NCBI GenBank assembly: GCA_027943335.1
Contig: BSBK01001879.1
Location: forward strand, 468,501-532,500
Length of the DNA: 64,000 nucleotides
Direction: 5' to 3'
Source: Chamaecyparis obtusa
Lineage: Eukaryota; Streptophyta; Pinopsida; Cupressales; Cupressaceae
The notes beneath the pieces are model-generated. The model was not told the origin of the DNA. It was given only the letters and a program-made list of their open reading frames with translations, and did not search any database. Shown here in pieces: positions 1-11,642 of the stretch. A program made the translations under genes and the position numbers. Every line of letters starts with the position of its first letter. Within the stretch, counting starts at the first letter, position 1.

Positions 1-792
1 AGTTCATCACATCATCCACAGACTGATGGACAGAAAGAGGTGGTGAATAGAAGTTTGGGAAATCTACTGAGATGTTTAGTTGGAGATAAGCCAACAGGAT
101 GGGATTTGATTTTACCACAGGCAGAATTTGCATACAATAATTCTGTCAATAGGAGCACTGGTAAATCACCATTCCAGATTGTATATGGAAGTAGTCCGAG
201 AAATGCATCTGAATTGAGAAAGATAGATAAAGGAGAAATAAGTAGTGCTGAGGCTGAGGATTTTGCAGAACATTTGAAGAACATCCATGAGGAGGTGAGG
301 AAGCATATTACCAAGATGAACACACAGTATAAGGCTAAGACAGATGAGAAAAGGAGGTATAAGGAATTTCAAGTTGGTGACGAAGTCATGGTTCATTTGC
401 GGAAGGAGCGGTTTCCAGTTGGTACATATAACAAGCTGAAAATGAAGAAGTTTGGACCATGTAAGATACTGAAGAAACATGATTCAGGAAACGCATATGA
501 GGTAGAATTGCCTACTGAGCTAAATATTTCACCAGTGTTTAACATTTCAGATCTGACAGAGTATCATGAAGGAGGTGTTGAAAATGAGATCACAGCAGCA
601 CAGTGGAGTATTCCAGCAACTAGTTCAGATATCAAGGAGATTGAAGACATACTGGACAGTCGTGTTGGCAGAAGCATAAGGAATAGGACATATGAAGAAT
701 ATTTGGTCAAATGGAAAGGACGACCTGTTGAAGATTCATCATGGCTAACAAAGGAGGAGGTTAACTGTCTTGGTTTTCCTCTGCACGCCTGA
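1..792 (+). CDS. Partial pol: integrase C-terminal part with chromodomain
   Basis: The frame is open from base 1 to the TGA at 790-792, about 263 codons. It starts at the end of the integrase catalytic core (SSHHPQTDGQKEVVNRS), which contains the third catalytic acidic residue, Glu. It continues through the GPY/F-like region (FGPCKILKKH) and ends with a chromodomain (EIEDILDSR, then EEYLVKWKGRPVEDSSW). In the gypsy family, integrase joins element DNA to the chromosome and the chromodomain is thought to steer it to modified histones. The motif normally reads GQTEV; here Thr is Lys. Compared with the other copy (about 38990-39774), this one keeps CGA and CGG codons where that one has stops. It ends 38 bp before the 3' LTR. 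The upstream part of pol is outside the window. Confidence 0.9.
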   Translation, partial: SSSHHPQTDGQKEVVNRSLGNLLRCLVGDKPTGWDLILPQAEFAYNNSVNRSTGKSPFQIVYGSSPRNASELRKIDKGEISSAEAEDFAEHLKNIHEEVRKHITKMNTQYKAKTDEKRRYKEFQVGDEVMVHLRKERFPVGTYNKLKMKKFGPCKILKKHDSGNAYEVELPTELNISPVFNISDLTEYHEGGVENEITAAQWSIPATSSDIKEIEDILDSRVGRSIRNRTYEEYLVKWKGRPVEDSSWLTKEEVNCLGFPLHA

Positions 793-830
793 GTCGTGAC
801 AGGGTCACTTCTCAAATTACCCCTGGTGTC

Positions 831-1686
831 TGATGCAGGAGCATCCTGGGTGTAAGAGCAATCTTGCATCACCCAAAAATATTTCTATTTTTGTATTCAA
901 TAAGGGCTATTTTGTGTAGAGTTTCTATTTATGAAAAGTTACTATTTTTGGTAATTTTCGTATGTGCTCAGAATGATCTGATTTCTTTCTTGGAGGTTCA
1001 TTTTGGTCATATAAGTCTGCCAGTAAAGTTTCATTGCCAAATCCAGTGTATATTGGAAGATATTGAAGATTTTTGGTTTTGGCAGCAGGGTACAGAAACT
1101 TCGAACTCAGTTTTGAAGGCTTTAGAGGCCCCGGATGAGGTCAAAAATTTGGGTGACGGGCGCTTGTGCGGGTCAAGCCTGTAGAGCGCTTCGTGGCATT
1201 TCTGAAATGGGGTTATAATAGTCAATCGGGTCAACTGGTGATGACTTATGATCTTCGGAAGTTGGGCCACCTGAAATGGCAAAAAATAATTTTCTTCAAA
1301 ATTTCTGTTCGGGTTTCAAAGGTTATCTTGAGCCGACTTTGATGTAATAAATTGAAAAATAAAATAATTCTAAGTTTGGTCGGCCCTTAGGGCTAAATTT
1401 CTGGAACCTTCTCGGGCGGTGGAAATTGCCTATATAAGGAAGGCTGTATTATTGTCTTAGGCAGTTCAGAATAGTTCTGGGTAGTAGATCTGGGTAATAG
1501 TTCGAGGCTTTGTCCTATAGAATATTGTAAGGGAATGCCCATGTGGCTTTGCATATTGTAATTCTGAAAGTTTATAATTCCACATTTGTGGAGATAATAA
1601 GAAGCCAATTTTCTGTTCTTGCATATTGTTGTTGTTTCTCTATTTCTGTTATGTGTTTGTGGTATTAAGGGGAGCACCCTTCATCA
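831..1686 (+). repeat. 3' LTR of gypsy copy 1 (856 bp)
   Basis: Begins TGATGCAGGAGCATCC and ends CCCTTCATCA, matching the two LTRs of the complete element (34278-35127 and 39813-40661). The first and last five bases form the inverted repeat TGATG/CATCA. The 5 bases after it are AATGT; the partner LTR is outside the window. ORFs inside are not conserved and are not genes. Confidence 0.93.
1431..1437 (+). promoter_or_regulatory. TATA box of the gypsy LTR
   Basis: TATATAA in the context TGCCTATATAAGGAAGG, about 600 bp into the LTR, is where the U3/R promoter of such elements lies. The 3' LTR of the other copy keeps TATATAA at 40415-40421. Its 5' LTR has the decayed form TATATGA at about 34881, so the complete copy probably has a weakened promoter. 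Assignment is by position and motif only. Confidence 0.6.
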
Positions 1687-2238
1687 AATGTTCCCATTAG
1701 GGAACCCATAAGGAATCAAGTCTTACAACCTAAAATTGCAACTAACAAATTTTTTTCTAACATTATACATTTCATTATTAACATTCACAAGTACATTCCT
1801 TAAGGTTCCCTTAATGAATTCATTTACCAATAAGAATTGCATTTCATTACTTAATCAAATAAATTTCATTTCCTTTTTCTTTTACTTTTGCATTTCTAAA
1901 TTTAAGAGAGAAGAGTAAGAAAGTAACATTTCATTTACAACTATCACTTACTTCCTAAATCATTCTCATTTCTCTTTCCTACACATTGAATAACTATCCT
2001 TTTTAATTTCAATTAAACCTTAACATTGTGATACTACTTTTCATTCCACATAGAAGAGATAGAGGAGATATTCAACATTACACTATTCATTTCAACTTTT
2101 GAACTTTCAAATAACATCCCTTGAAACCCCTAGAACTATTTGTCCCTGATTACATTTCTTTGTTCTTTCAAATACAATTTTTGATCATGAATAAAATTAC
2201 AATAATAAGTACATGAATGGCCCAAAGGATTACAAGAT
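1687..2238. other. AT-rich spacer without recognisable gene
   Basis: Low-complexity AT-rich sequence with scattered CATTTC and TTCCC(T/A)TTA(A/G) words. The only open frame (1736-1918) is short, with biased composition and no recognisable protein. Nothing supportable beyond that. Confidence 0.6.
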
Positions 2239-3220
2239 GGGTGAACCCACAATAGTGGGTTACACTTTTTTGCCTGAATGGACACTGAACTATACATTTT
2301 GAAAAAAAAACTTTCAGATTCAGATGCATAGTCTTGTTAAACCATTTGGAATCAAAAGATGAAGTAAATTAGAGTCTTTTAGGTTTTTCTGTATAGATTC
2401 TAAATATTTTATTTATTTATTTATTTATTTATTTGATTCTTTTTTTCTTTCTCCCACGAAAACTGGTGTGTTGCTGAAAATGTCATTTTCAAAGAGTTGC
2501 ATTATTTTCATAGAACATAACTTTTTTTCTAAAATAGATATGAATGTCATTATTTGAAATTTAATTTTTTAACATTCATATGGAGGGCATACAATTGGTT
2601 TTATGAAATTATCATGATTATTTCATATTTTATTAATATTTGAAGTTGACTAAACCATAATTTTGACATACCTTGACTACATGGCTTATAAGTTGTTGTG
2701 TATATGTCTAATTTCATTTTTATTTTTGAACTTCAATACCTAAGGCATAGATATTTTTTATAATTTTTTTTATCTCATTTACTATTTTTTCGTAAGCCTC
2801 AAACATAGAGGTAGACATACGGTGAAATATATATGTTTAGTAAAATTAAAAATATAAAGTCATAATAAACTTAATGTATATTAACACTATAATCATTGGA
2901 AAGAGTTTTCTTAGTAGTACCTTACTACATAGATAGTTTTTTCAAGTGGATTCATTTGATCTTCCAAAAGATAAAGTCAAAGTTATTTTTTGTCAACATT
3001 TTAATAAGTGTGAAGGAGACTCCATTGTAGGTATGAAGGAGGAGTATATATGTTGTATCAATGTTTTTTTTATCTAAGAGGCTTTGAGCTAACCATTTGT
3101 AATTAATTCCTTCAAATGGAACTTCTCAAGGCTTAAATAATCATATTTTATTAAAAGTATGTTATTTTGTCAAAAATAAGCATGTCTAAAAAAGTGTAAC
3201 TCACTATTGTGGGGTCACCC
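2239..3220. mobile_element. Non-autonomous DNA-transposon-like element with 33-bp terminal inverted repeats
   Basis: The left end (2239-2271, starting GGGTGAACCCAC) is the reverse complement of the right end (3188-3220, ending GGGGTCACCC) at 31 of 33 positions. The left repeat contains a perfect hairpin, AACCCAC-AATA-GTGGGTT. The interior is about 916 bp, AT-rich, without an ORF, so it cannot supply its own transposase. The flanks share AGAT on both sides (2235-2238 as aGAT context, 3221-3224), but a convincing longer duplication is not visible, so the superfamily (Mutator, hAT or other) stays open. Confidence 0.72.
2407..2434. repeat. (ATTT)n microsatellite
   Basis: About seven uninterrupted ATTT units inside the interior of the inverted-repeat element at 2239-3220. 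Confidence 0.85.
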
Positions 3221-4260
3221 AGATATCTTTACATCTTTCTTTTCAATAATACATGAAGAGAAATTGAGAGATCTTTAATACTGCATGAAACTGAGCACAT
3301 CCAAGTCACGAACCATGAATAGTACCTCAAAAGATATTTGCCACCCAACCATGTGAAACTAGTGAAGTTCCACCCCTCGTGCTAGGAGATATAACCAAGA
3401 TACTCACAAGGCCTAAAGAAGCCTAAGGATTGTCAAAACCTTCACTTGAAATAAATAGAAGACATAAAAAAATATCACGTTACTAAATATCAAGGTTAGG
3501 TTTCTAGTATACCACCTCTGTGAGTGTCATCATATATCTTGCATATTGAGATCCTCCTTGGAAACCATGTAACCCCGGTACCCCCTTTCTGAATAGGGAT
3601 CCTCCCTGGCAATTACCTAAGGTCCCGGTACTCCAAAAATACTATGTGGACTTAATTAGGTATCTTTTATTATCTTTTGAGTTCCCCCTTTCCCAAGTTC
3701 ATTATTAGGTTATCACTTTTTACTAACCCACCCATAGGATCATCTGGAAACCACTTTATGGTTCCAACACCTATGGTGAGCCACTCACCTGGGGTACCTA
3801 GTCCCCTACCCACATATAGGAACCAAGAAACTAAGGTGCATCTCAATGGTTCAATTTGTAGGTCTAAAGAGCCCTCATGTGCTCTCAGGCCCTCAGGGTG
3901 AGTCCCAGCCTCACCATATGCACACATGATCATAAAGAAAATATACCAAGTACTGAATCATTGTAAACAACATATTACAACAACATTTTAAAGCAAGGCA
4001 TGGACATATAAAGGTGAGAAAAGTTGCAGTCTAGTCATAGGGAACAATTGCAGAAGCCATATGACCAATCCCAAGCCCAAAAATAGAAAAATGAAAACCC
4101 TAAGACCCCATAAGACCCATACGAGTATTCTCATAGGGCCATACAATTGTTCCATAACATTTGTAAAGAAATAAACAACATAATTTTTAGAGACCAAGCT
4201 AGAACCAACTCTATCTTGTTTCAAATCATGAAATAGCAAGTTACTCAAAACCATAATGCT
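3221..4260. other. Unassigned repeat-like sequence
   Basis: No gene was recognised. There are two spaced near-repeats around 3550-3630 (GATCCTCC followed by CCCGGTAC). Open frames at 3677-3901 (+), 3670-3933 (-) and 3988-4254 (-) overlap on opposite strands, lack recognisable domains and do not look coding. The stretch may be more of the host repeat that carries the RNase H remnant to its right. Confidence 0.5.
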
Positions 4261-4408
4261 TCTACTTTTGGGAAAGGGAAAAAAATCCCTACTCTACATG
4301 ACTTGAGGACTAAACAAAATTGGATTATTCACCATAATCTTCTTAATATTAACTATACTAGCATTTTGAGAAGAAGGATAACTAAATAGATTTCTCCAGA
4401 GATGTGAC
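4261..4408 (+). pseudogene. Left piece of a decayed host retroelement ORF, upstream of its RNase H domain
   Basis: One plus-strand frame reads through this stretch with a single stop (LLNINYTSILRRRITK, stop, ISPEM). It continues in frame into the RNase H start at 16538 if the Tat element (4409-16533) and one target-site copy are removed. In plant LINE-type ORF2 proteins an RNase H domain sits near the C-terminus. The join is inferred from frame and position, and the short piece has no diagnostic motif of its own. Confidence 0.45.
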
Positions 4409-7154
4409 TGTTATACACTAAGTTTGCACCATTGTTTCAAGCTCTCATAGTCTTGATAACCTAGTATAACATGGGAATCATCTCCAGGTTGTGGAACCTA
4501 TGCTAACTAAGATGAGACCTCCAAGTTCTAGGCTGGTTCCTCTTGGATAATCACCTCAATTTTCTTCTAGACATGAAAAGTAAACTTTTCAGGGAAAGGG
4601 ATAGGAGGAATGCTTGGAAAGGGAAATGATTGAAAGAAAACTACCTACTAGGTGATACACCAAAATTAGGGTATAAATTGTAGCATAGAAGGATAGAATC
4701 AATGAAAGGCTTAGGTCTAGTAGGTCACAACTTACTGAATAGGCTTGCATAAGTTTTTCATAGGAGGGCCTAAACATGAGACACAACCTATGACCTGCAA
4801 GCAGACATTCACTTCTGCAACTTGGTGTAGGATTGAGACAAGACTGTTAGGGGGCTGAAGTATACCAACAAAAAAAACATCTAAATCAGATCAAACACAA
4901 CAACACACACAATTATAGAAAGTAAGAGGGATCAGGAACCCTAAGTTGTCATTGAAAACATGCATAGACTTCAATTCATTAAGAGATGATTTAGACAAGG
5001 AAGCATAGGGACATGAAGAATTGTCACAAAATACCTCTGTAATGTTTGAATAATCAATGGGAGATTAAAAAGAGTAGAAGACCAGAGGGTAGAAAAGATA
5101 CCATAGATAACCTTCTGAGAAAGGATGACTTTCTTTCAAAAGTGGACTCTCTCCTTTACAAAATGTGAACTCTCTGAGCACTAAGGCTCCAAAATACAAT
5201 ATATACATCTCAACTACACACAGGCATGAGTCAAAAACTTAACTAGGGTTACATAATCCTACATATAATAATCAAACCCTAACTGCCATCAAATTTGATC
5301 ATAAATACATCTCTGTAATACTATGGTTGATCAGATATTGTGTGCCCATCTCTATACTGCATGAATCCATGGACAAGCAACTTGGATCCATCAACTTTTC
5401 TACAACAGGCCCACCATGAATGCCAAAATGGTACCTCACAGGGACAAGAAATGACTCATGACGGCCACCCAGGCCTCCTCATCATCTTCTTCAACTACAA
5501 ATGTCCTGTAGACATAAATTTCTTAGCTACCTCACTGGCCACAGCTTGTTTGAATCAATCGCTGGCAGAAAACCCTCTACAGAGATATTTGAATTTGGAT
5601 TATAATGGCTAGCCGGTCATTTTAAAATGTGTCCATTGATATCCTTTATTTCCTAGCAGATGGATGGCTCAGATCAACTTTACAACAGTCGTTAACCTCC
5701 TTGAAAATTCAAAAATCTGCATCAACATGTTTGGACCAATGAGAGTTGAGCATATCAGCATGTTTACCAGCTTGGACCCACTTGAATTTTGTCTTCTTAA
5801 GTCATGAAGAACTCTTTAAACCCTGGGCCTAGACTTGCCACTTGTCACTCTTCTATTCATTCTGACCGCTTTGTAGGCATACACCTCGACACTTCTCTGA
5901 CATCGCACCCACTGAGAACAAGATTCCAATCTAGTGGCGGGTGCATGATCTCATGGCCCTCGAATATTCCTTTTAATCATGCACTAGCCGTAGATCCTAT
6001 TATAACTAGGACCCCATTGACACACGGGTCCACCTGCAAATCCTCATCAGCTCACGGCAACCAATCATATTCAAGCAAGTCAGCAACACACGACACTAGT
6101 CCTACCTGACATTCATCCTTACTTCAGCCAATATGAAAAGGGCATATCACCTTGGCCTAGCCTTGGACCCACTAATAGGACTTGAACACTTGGCAGATCA
6201 AACGATGGGTGCATGATCGCATGTGTCAAAAAACCTCTTCACGAAGATACGCCAGTCGTCGATCTTCATCCTTCTAACATCCCTATAGAGACTCTGACAT
6301 GGCCCCACTAACAAATCTTAGTCATCGCTATGTGGACCAATAGAAGATGAGATATCAGAAAATGAGGACCCACCCACAAGGCTCTGACAATAAAGTGAAA
6401 TCGATGGTCAGTGCATAATCTCATGGCTGTGACACAACCCATGAGATCATGTGCCAGCCGTAGGATTAAAAGGAACATAGTCTACTGGGCCCGCTCTGAC
6501 AAGGTTACACATCATAACCTTTGGCCAATCAGAAGCTTCCACATAGGATGACATGGCAATGGACCCACTAAAGCTTTGAAGTGCTACACACTTTGAAGAT
6601 CAACGGTTGTCACAAGATTGCAAGCCTCTGACAGACCCTTTGCGAACTTATGATGACTGTTGATTTTGCTGGACTGGGACCCCACAAATCTGGGACTGCC
6701 GGATCAATTTAGCGATTATGTGACTGAAGAAAGATAATTGCTTTGCTGGGTCACTGGTTGTTATGTGGTCACCGTGAAACATTAAGTGACTGAGAGAATC
6801 ACTGCAATCACCAAATCGCTGAATGGAAAAGGTAACCACTAAGGAAATAAGAGAATAGATGAATGACCAATAAGAATTTAGTGCACATGGGTATTGAGGG
6901 ACTTAAGTGGCCGATAAAGCAACAATGAATTATAACAAGGCTTAGGGGTTTTTTGAGGGTTTGGCCTATAACGGCTAGTTTTATGAATATTTAAAGGACT
7001 TTTCACCTAGCCAGGGACCTAAAAAATAGTTGCAAAGACTAGGGGGAATAGATAAAGCCATGAAATTTTTTGGAGCTTCTTACAGGATTGAGGAGATGAA
7101 GGTCTGACATAAAAACCAAGGCCAAATTTGAATGGGAGGAAAATTAGAGCAACA
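4409..7154 (-). repeat. 3' LTR of the Tat element (2746 bp)
   Basis: Aligns end to end with 13787-16533 at clearly over 90 percent identity by eye. On the plus strand it starts TGTTATACACTAAG and ends TTAGAGCAACA. Because the element is on the minus strand, this is the 3' LTR. Frames such as 5340-5612 and 5804-6109 are not kept in the other LTR and are not genes. No polypurine tract is obvious just inside it. Confidence 0.92.
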
Positions 7155-7366
7155 TTTTGGCAATTTCTGCTGGATGTCAGCCTACTTGACATAGATCAGT
7201 GACCTATAAACAATCCATTGGGCATGGGGTCACTACAGGAACACAAAACTTCGATAGAGAGACAAAACTAGAACCAGAGAGACAAACTTGTGCATAGGCA
7301 CTTCTTGAAAAGCAGGAAAGTAACCTAGAAAATAGGGAAATAAAGTAGAAAACATATTTATAGAAT

Positions 7367-8458
7367 TTACAGAGAGGGATTAACCTCAAAGCAGGGCTTC
7401 AAGTGGAATCCATTTATTGAGATAGGCAAGGGAACTCCTTCAAGATTTGATAGCTAGAAAGCATTGGATCCCTTGCACTTTGTTATAACAAATGGTCCAC
7501 CCCAAAATGAATCAAATTTGGTATGTCTACTAGGCTTGGATCTGAACTCATCCCACTTGAGGACTACATCTCCAACCTTGAAATTTTTTATCCTGGCTCT
7601 TTTATCAAAGTTTCTCTTTGTCTGAATCTGATGGAACTCCATATTTTGCATTGACTTGTTTCTGAATTCTTCTAATTCCATGAGCTGGGCATGTCTGATC
7701 TATAAGGGATCTCCTTCTTCAAATAGAGCATATTGAGTGGCCAAGTCTAGAGCTGGTAATTCAGTTGAAATGGACAACCTAGCCTCTCTACCATACACTA
7801 GCACACAAGGGGAATTCCCAATAATCTTCTTTGGAGTAATTCTGTCTAACCATAATGTAGATGAGTTTAGTATGCCAATCCCTTTGGTTGTCTTGCAAAG
7901 TCTTCTTGATTATCCTAATCAAGTTTTTATTTGTTGATTATGCTAAGCCATTGCCTTGAGGGTGGTAATTTGAACTTGTATTCAGATAAATGTCATTCTT
8001 GACTACCCACTCTGAGACTTTGAGGCCTACGAATGCTAATGCATTATCTGATATTATAGAATCTGGAGTGCCAAACCTATGAACTATATCATCATAAAAA
8101 CTTAAGACAACACTCTCATTGGCTACTTTTAAGGCAACTGCCTCTGTCCATCTGGTGAAGTAATCAGTTGCAATAATTATCCACTTGTGTCCTACACTAG
8201 ATGGAGGATTAATCATTCCAATGAAATCTATGCCCCACTTCATGAAGGGTTGCTCTGTTCTGACTGGTTGTAGGGGCAAGGCTGCAAGCCTTTCTTTTCC
8301 TACAAACATGGCACACTTGATGCATTTTCTCACATAATCATGACTATCCTTAAAGATAGATGGCCAATAGTATCCAGCCCTCATGATTTTAAAAGCAGTA
8401 GTCCTAGGAGAAAAGTGACCTCTAGAATGTCCATCATGAAACTCAAATAGGACATCAG
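7367..8458 (-). pseudogene. Integrase of the Tat element
   Basis: Starts with the zinc-binding HHCC region: HEFHDGHSRGHF around 8410-8450, then CIKCAMF. The catalytic core follows with Asp in WGIDFIG and Asp in IISDNALAF. The third catalytic residue, Glu after HPQGNGLA, is replaced by a TAA stop near 7937. The C-terminal part has the VGDVVLKW and GPFVITK pattern, and the frame ends INGFHLKPCFEVNPSL at 7367. Integrase would insert the cDNA. Loss of the catalytic Glu codon makes this copy inactive whatever else is intact. It lies about 210 bp before the 3' LTR. Confidence 0.88.
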
Positions 8459-10020
8459 CTATCTTTTCTGATTCAATGCATTTAAAAGGACACCATTGTG
8501 ATCCTTTCTGAAAAGAACTTCATCTATCAGCACAAAAGGAACAGATTGTAATCTATAATATCTTCTTTTTGTTGAATCCAAACTTGTAGGACATTGTCCT
8601 GTCTTCAAATAATTGATCATATTAGGCAACCAGCTTGTTGCCTTGGCTTGTTCTTCTGTAGAATGCACCACCAGAGATGTATCCATTTGTTCTAATTTTT
8701 TTGAACTTTCATCCTCTACCAGATGCTCACAAAGACCTTTTCCTCTAACCAGCTTGGTAGTTTGAATGTCAATGTCATATTCCATCACCTTGGTGAGCCA
8801 ACCAGCTCTTTTCTCATTTAGGTCCTTGGAAAGAAAAAATTCCTTGACACTTGGATGAGTAACCTTCAAGTGTACCTTTCTATGGGTCAACAAATATCTG
8901 AACCTTTTAAGGCTCTTTACCACAACAAGTACATGTTTCTCTACAAAAGAGTATCTCTATTCATATTCTTCTAAACCTTTGCTAAAGAAAGCAATAGGCT
9001 ACTCCAATCCATCTAAATTTTCTTGGGTCAGTATTGCAGATATAGCATCATGACCCCCATAAGCATAAAGGATCAAATTCTTACTAAAACTTGCGTTTAA
9101 CAGGGCAGGAGCTTTTGTTAACTCCTCTTTGATAGCTTGGAAATTGACTTTCCCTTCTTTGGTCCAACTAAAAGTTGAACTCTTCTTTAACATGGCTGTC
9201 AAAGGTTTAAGTAAGTCTGCAATGTTAGGCAATAACCTCCTAACAAAATTAATCTTTCCTATGAAAGATTGGAGACCTTTCTTATGATGTGGCAATGGTA
9301 GCTCTAAGATAGCTGCAATTCTTTCAGGATCTACTGTAATTCCTTCTTTGGATACTACATATCCCAACAATTTTCCTTCATGAACTACAAACACACACTT
9401 CTTGGGATTAAGAGATATCCCAAATTCTCTACACCTTTCAAAAATCTTCCTCAAATGTTTGATGTGATCTACTACATGCTTTGAATAGATAGTTGTGTCA
9501 TCTAAGTAGACCAGTACAAATTTATACGTGAGGCTTTTAAAGGCCATATCCATTGCCTTTTGAAATGTAGCACCTGCATTTGACAAATCAAAGGGCATCT
9601 TTTGATAAGCCATGGTTCCCCACTTGGTTGTAAATGCAGTCTTGTATTGATCCTCTTCACTAACCAGGATCTAATTGTATCCTAAATAGCCATCCAATAA
9701 TGAAAATCTCTCAAATCTAGAGACACATTGTAAGATTTGTTCCATAGAGGGTAATGGATGGCGGCCTTTTAAAAAGGCCCTGTTAAGATCCTTGAAGTCA
9801 ACACATAACCTCAATTCCCCATTCTTCTTCCTGATGGGAACAAGGTTGGAAACCCAACTAGTATGCTTGATGAGGTAGATGATACCACTTTCTATTAATT
9901 TGAGCACTTCCTTATGCATAGTGGCTCAAGCTTGGGATTAACAGGCCTTTTCTTCTACCTTACTGGTTTGTCATTTGATTCTAATTCAATAGTGTGCTGA
10001 GCAAGGGTAGGATCAAAACC
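8459..10020 (-). pseudogene. Reverse transcriptase and canonical RNase H of the Tat element
   Basis: Reverse transcriptase motifs appear in order: SGIIYLIKHTSWVSNLVPI, ELRLCVDFKDLNRA, FSLLDGYLGYN, the fingers/palm stretch FDLSNAGATFQKAMD, and the active site YLDD in FVLVYLDDTTIYS (near 9500). The connection and gypsy-type RNase H follow (ILYAYGGHDAISAILTQ). A spacer leads to integrase. Frames are broken by at least three stops and changes, for example near 9660 and 8998. The enzyme copies element RNA to DNA; this copy is inactive. The gypsy RNase H is degenerate, as expected in lineages that carry a second RNase H. Confidence 0.9.
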
Positions 10021-10341
10021 TTTAAGGTCCTCATACTACCCTGCAAAAACATCACTAAATTCTTTGAATAATTAAGTGTAAGCTTGCTTTTCCAATTCAG
10101 TGTTTACCTTCCCAAATTGTAAGCTCTTACCTGGTTCCAACTCTAATTCAACACAATGTTCTTGTTGAACTACTAGGCCAGCTTTATTCTTCTTGACTTG
10201 ATCATCCTTGTTGAAGATAGCCTCTAAGGTAACAAGACCTCTAGGCATCTTGTTAGACTTAAGTTGTATCACTTGATCACCATAGCTCTATGATAGCCTA
10301 TCTTGATTATGCTCTGAAAAAACATCTTCTTCAAACAAGAA

Positions 10342-10905
10342 CTACAAAATTTGTTCATCATTGTCAAACACCTGCCAATTGACATCATTATTAGGGATTG
10401 AAGGTCTGACAATCACCTTGATATGCTGTTGATCTACCTCTTTTGAAATGCTATTTGGAATATCATACTGAGATCCAATAGCAGCTAGCCTATCTACATT
10501 TTGATTTAGTTTCTTAGGGATAGCAACAATATTGAAAGCACAAAAATCTTCAATTGCATCCCAAACTCTATGTTTGTATGATTTTAAAGTGTCATTTTTG
10601 GTTGCACTTATCCCTCTTACTTGGCTGTCAACTAATTCACTGTCACCATAAAATTTTAAGGCCTTAAGCCCTCTTTTTCTAGCCCATTCCAGTCCATTCA
10701 CAAGGCTTTCATACTCTGTAGTATTGCTAGTGCAGGAGAAATTGAATCTAAAGGAAGTATAATACCTTTCTCCTTTTGGGGACACTAGCGTAGCACCACC
10801 ACCAAAACCATGTCTACTTCTAGCTCCATCAAAAAATAGTTCCCAAACCTGATTGCTCTGATCCTCTGAGTCAGTGTCTTCTTTGAAAAGGGTTGGCTCT
10901 ATGGA
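10342..10905 (-). pseudogene. Additional archaeal-type RNase H domain of the Tat element
   Basis: An open minus-strand stretch reads WELFFDGARSRHGFGGGATL then VSPKGERYYTSFRF, TSNTTEYESLVNGLEWA, LKFYGDSELVDSQVRG and LNQNVDRLA. It keeps the four acidic catalytic positions of the fold: Asp in FFDGA, Glu in TEYES, Asp in YGDSE, Asp in NVDRL. The match is to the plant/archaeal-type RNase H that Tat-lineage elements acquired in addition to the one attached to reverse transcriptase. Here it lies between protease and reverse transcriptase, upstream of the polymerase. The frame is intact over about 180 codons, with no stop inside the domain. The function is presumably RNA removal during reverse transcription. 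Confidence 0.85.
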
Positions 10906-11171
10906 TCCACTTTATTGTATCAAATAACTTCCCAAACCAAATCCCAAACAAGGTGTTCTTGGGCCTTTGAAGCTCTTTCATCTAGAAGAATATCAGGGAT
11001 AGTCTCTATCTTTGTGCTTGCTTCACTAATGGTTTGGAAGTCACTGTCATCAAATATAGGGCAGTTTACATTGATGGTATTGGACACATATGGTTCTATA
11101 TGGTGTGCTACTAATGGTTTTGATTTAATGGTGACCTTGGTCCCATACCTTGTATGAAAAAGCATGTCAGC

Positions 11172-11642
11172 CTAGTCAGAAGATAGGTAGCCTCCTATCT
11201 TGGCTGTAAACTCCCTTGAAAAACATATGGAAAATAAAGTAGGGAGATCTATGATATATATATCAAGGAGGATGGAGAAATTAGGACTAGCATGTAGGAT
11301 CAGACTGGTATCCTTAGATACACCTATAGTGCTGACTGAGGATCCATCAAGTTGTGTAACCTTCTTTTGAAAGGGCTCATATTTCAGTCCTAATTGGTCA
11401 GCTACTTTCTTGGGCATTACAGTGCTAGTAGCTCCACTATCCACCATACAATTATGTACTAAAGATTTTCCAATAATTAGAGATACATAAAAGGGAGGTG
11501 GTTTTGAATTCCTACCTTGTGTGGCATTGCCTTTGGAGTTTCTACTTGGGGCCTCCTTTTCTTGATCAATATTAACCAATACTGGCTTTGTAGCTTCTTT
11601 TGCAGGTTGAGGAGTTGTCACTTCTGTCATGGCCTTCTTCAA
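11172..11642 (-). pseudogene. Aspartic protease of the Tat element
   Basis: The segment PFYVSLIIGKSLVHNCMVDSG contains the retropepsin active-site triad DSGA (VDSGATSTVMPKKVADQLGL), about 90 residues into the open frame. This enzyme cuts the Gag-Pol precursor. The stretch before it is Lys/Pro/Asn-rich linker (NSKGNATQGRNSKPP). A further open stretch at 10920-11165 in another frame is probably its continuation toward the extra RNase H. The domain is readable but the surrounding frame is broken. Confidence 0.85.

Larger units (their letters stand above)
1..1686 (+). mobile_element. 3' part of a Ty3/gypsy LTR retrotransposon (chromodomain type), copy 1
   Basis: The window opens inside the integrase gene of a plus-strand gypsy element and runs through its 3' LTR. 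The same family occurs complete at 34278-40661, and the two align from the integrase catalytic-core tail to the LTR end. The 5' half and 5' LTR lie outside the window, so the target-site duplication cannot be checked. This copy has an open integrase tail, whereas the copy at 34278 has stops in the same stretch, so this one is better preserved. Family assignment rests on the HPQTDGQ-type core tail followed by a chromodomain. Confidence 0.93.

Noticed and set aside
5340..6109. 90- and 101-codon frames in the Tat 3' LTR as genes
   Set aside because: The matching region of the other LTR (about 14700-15500) does not keep them open.
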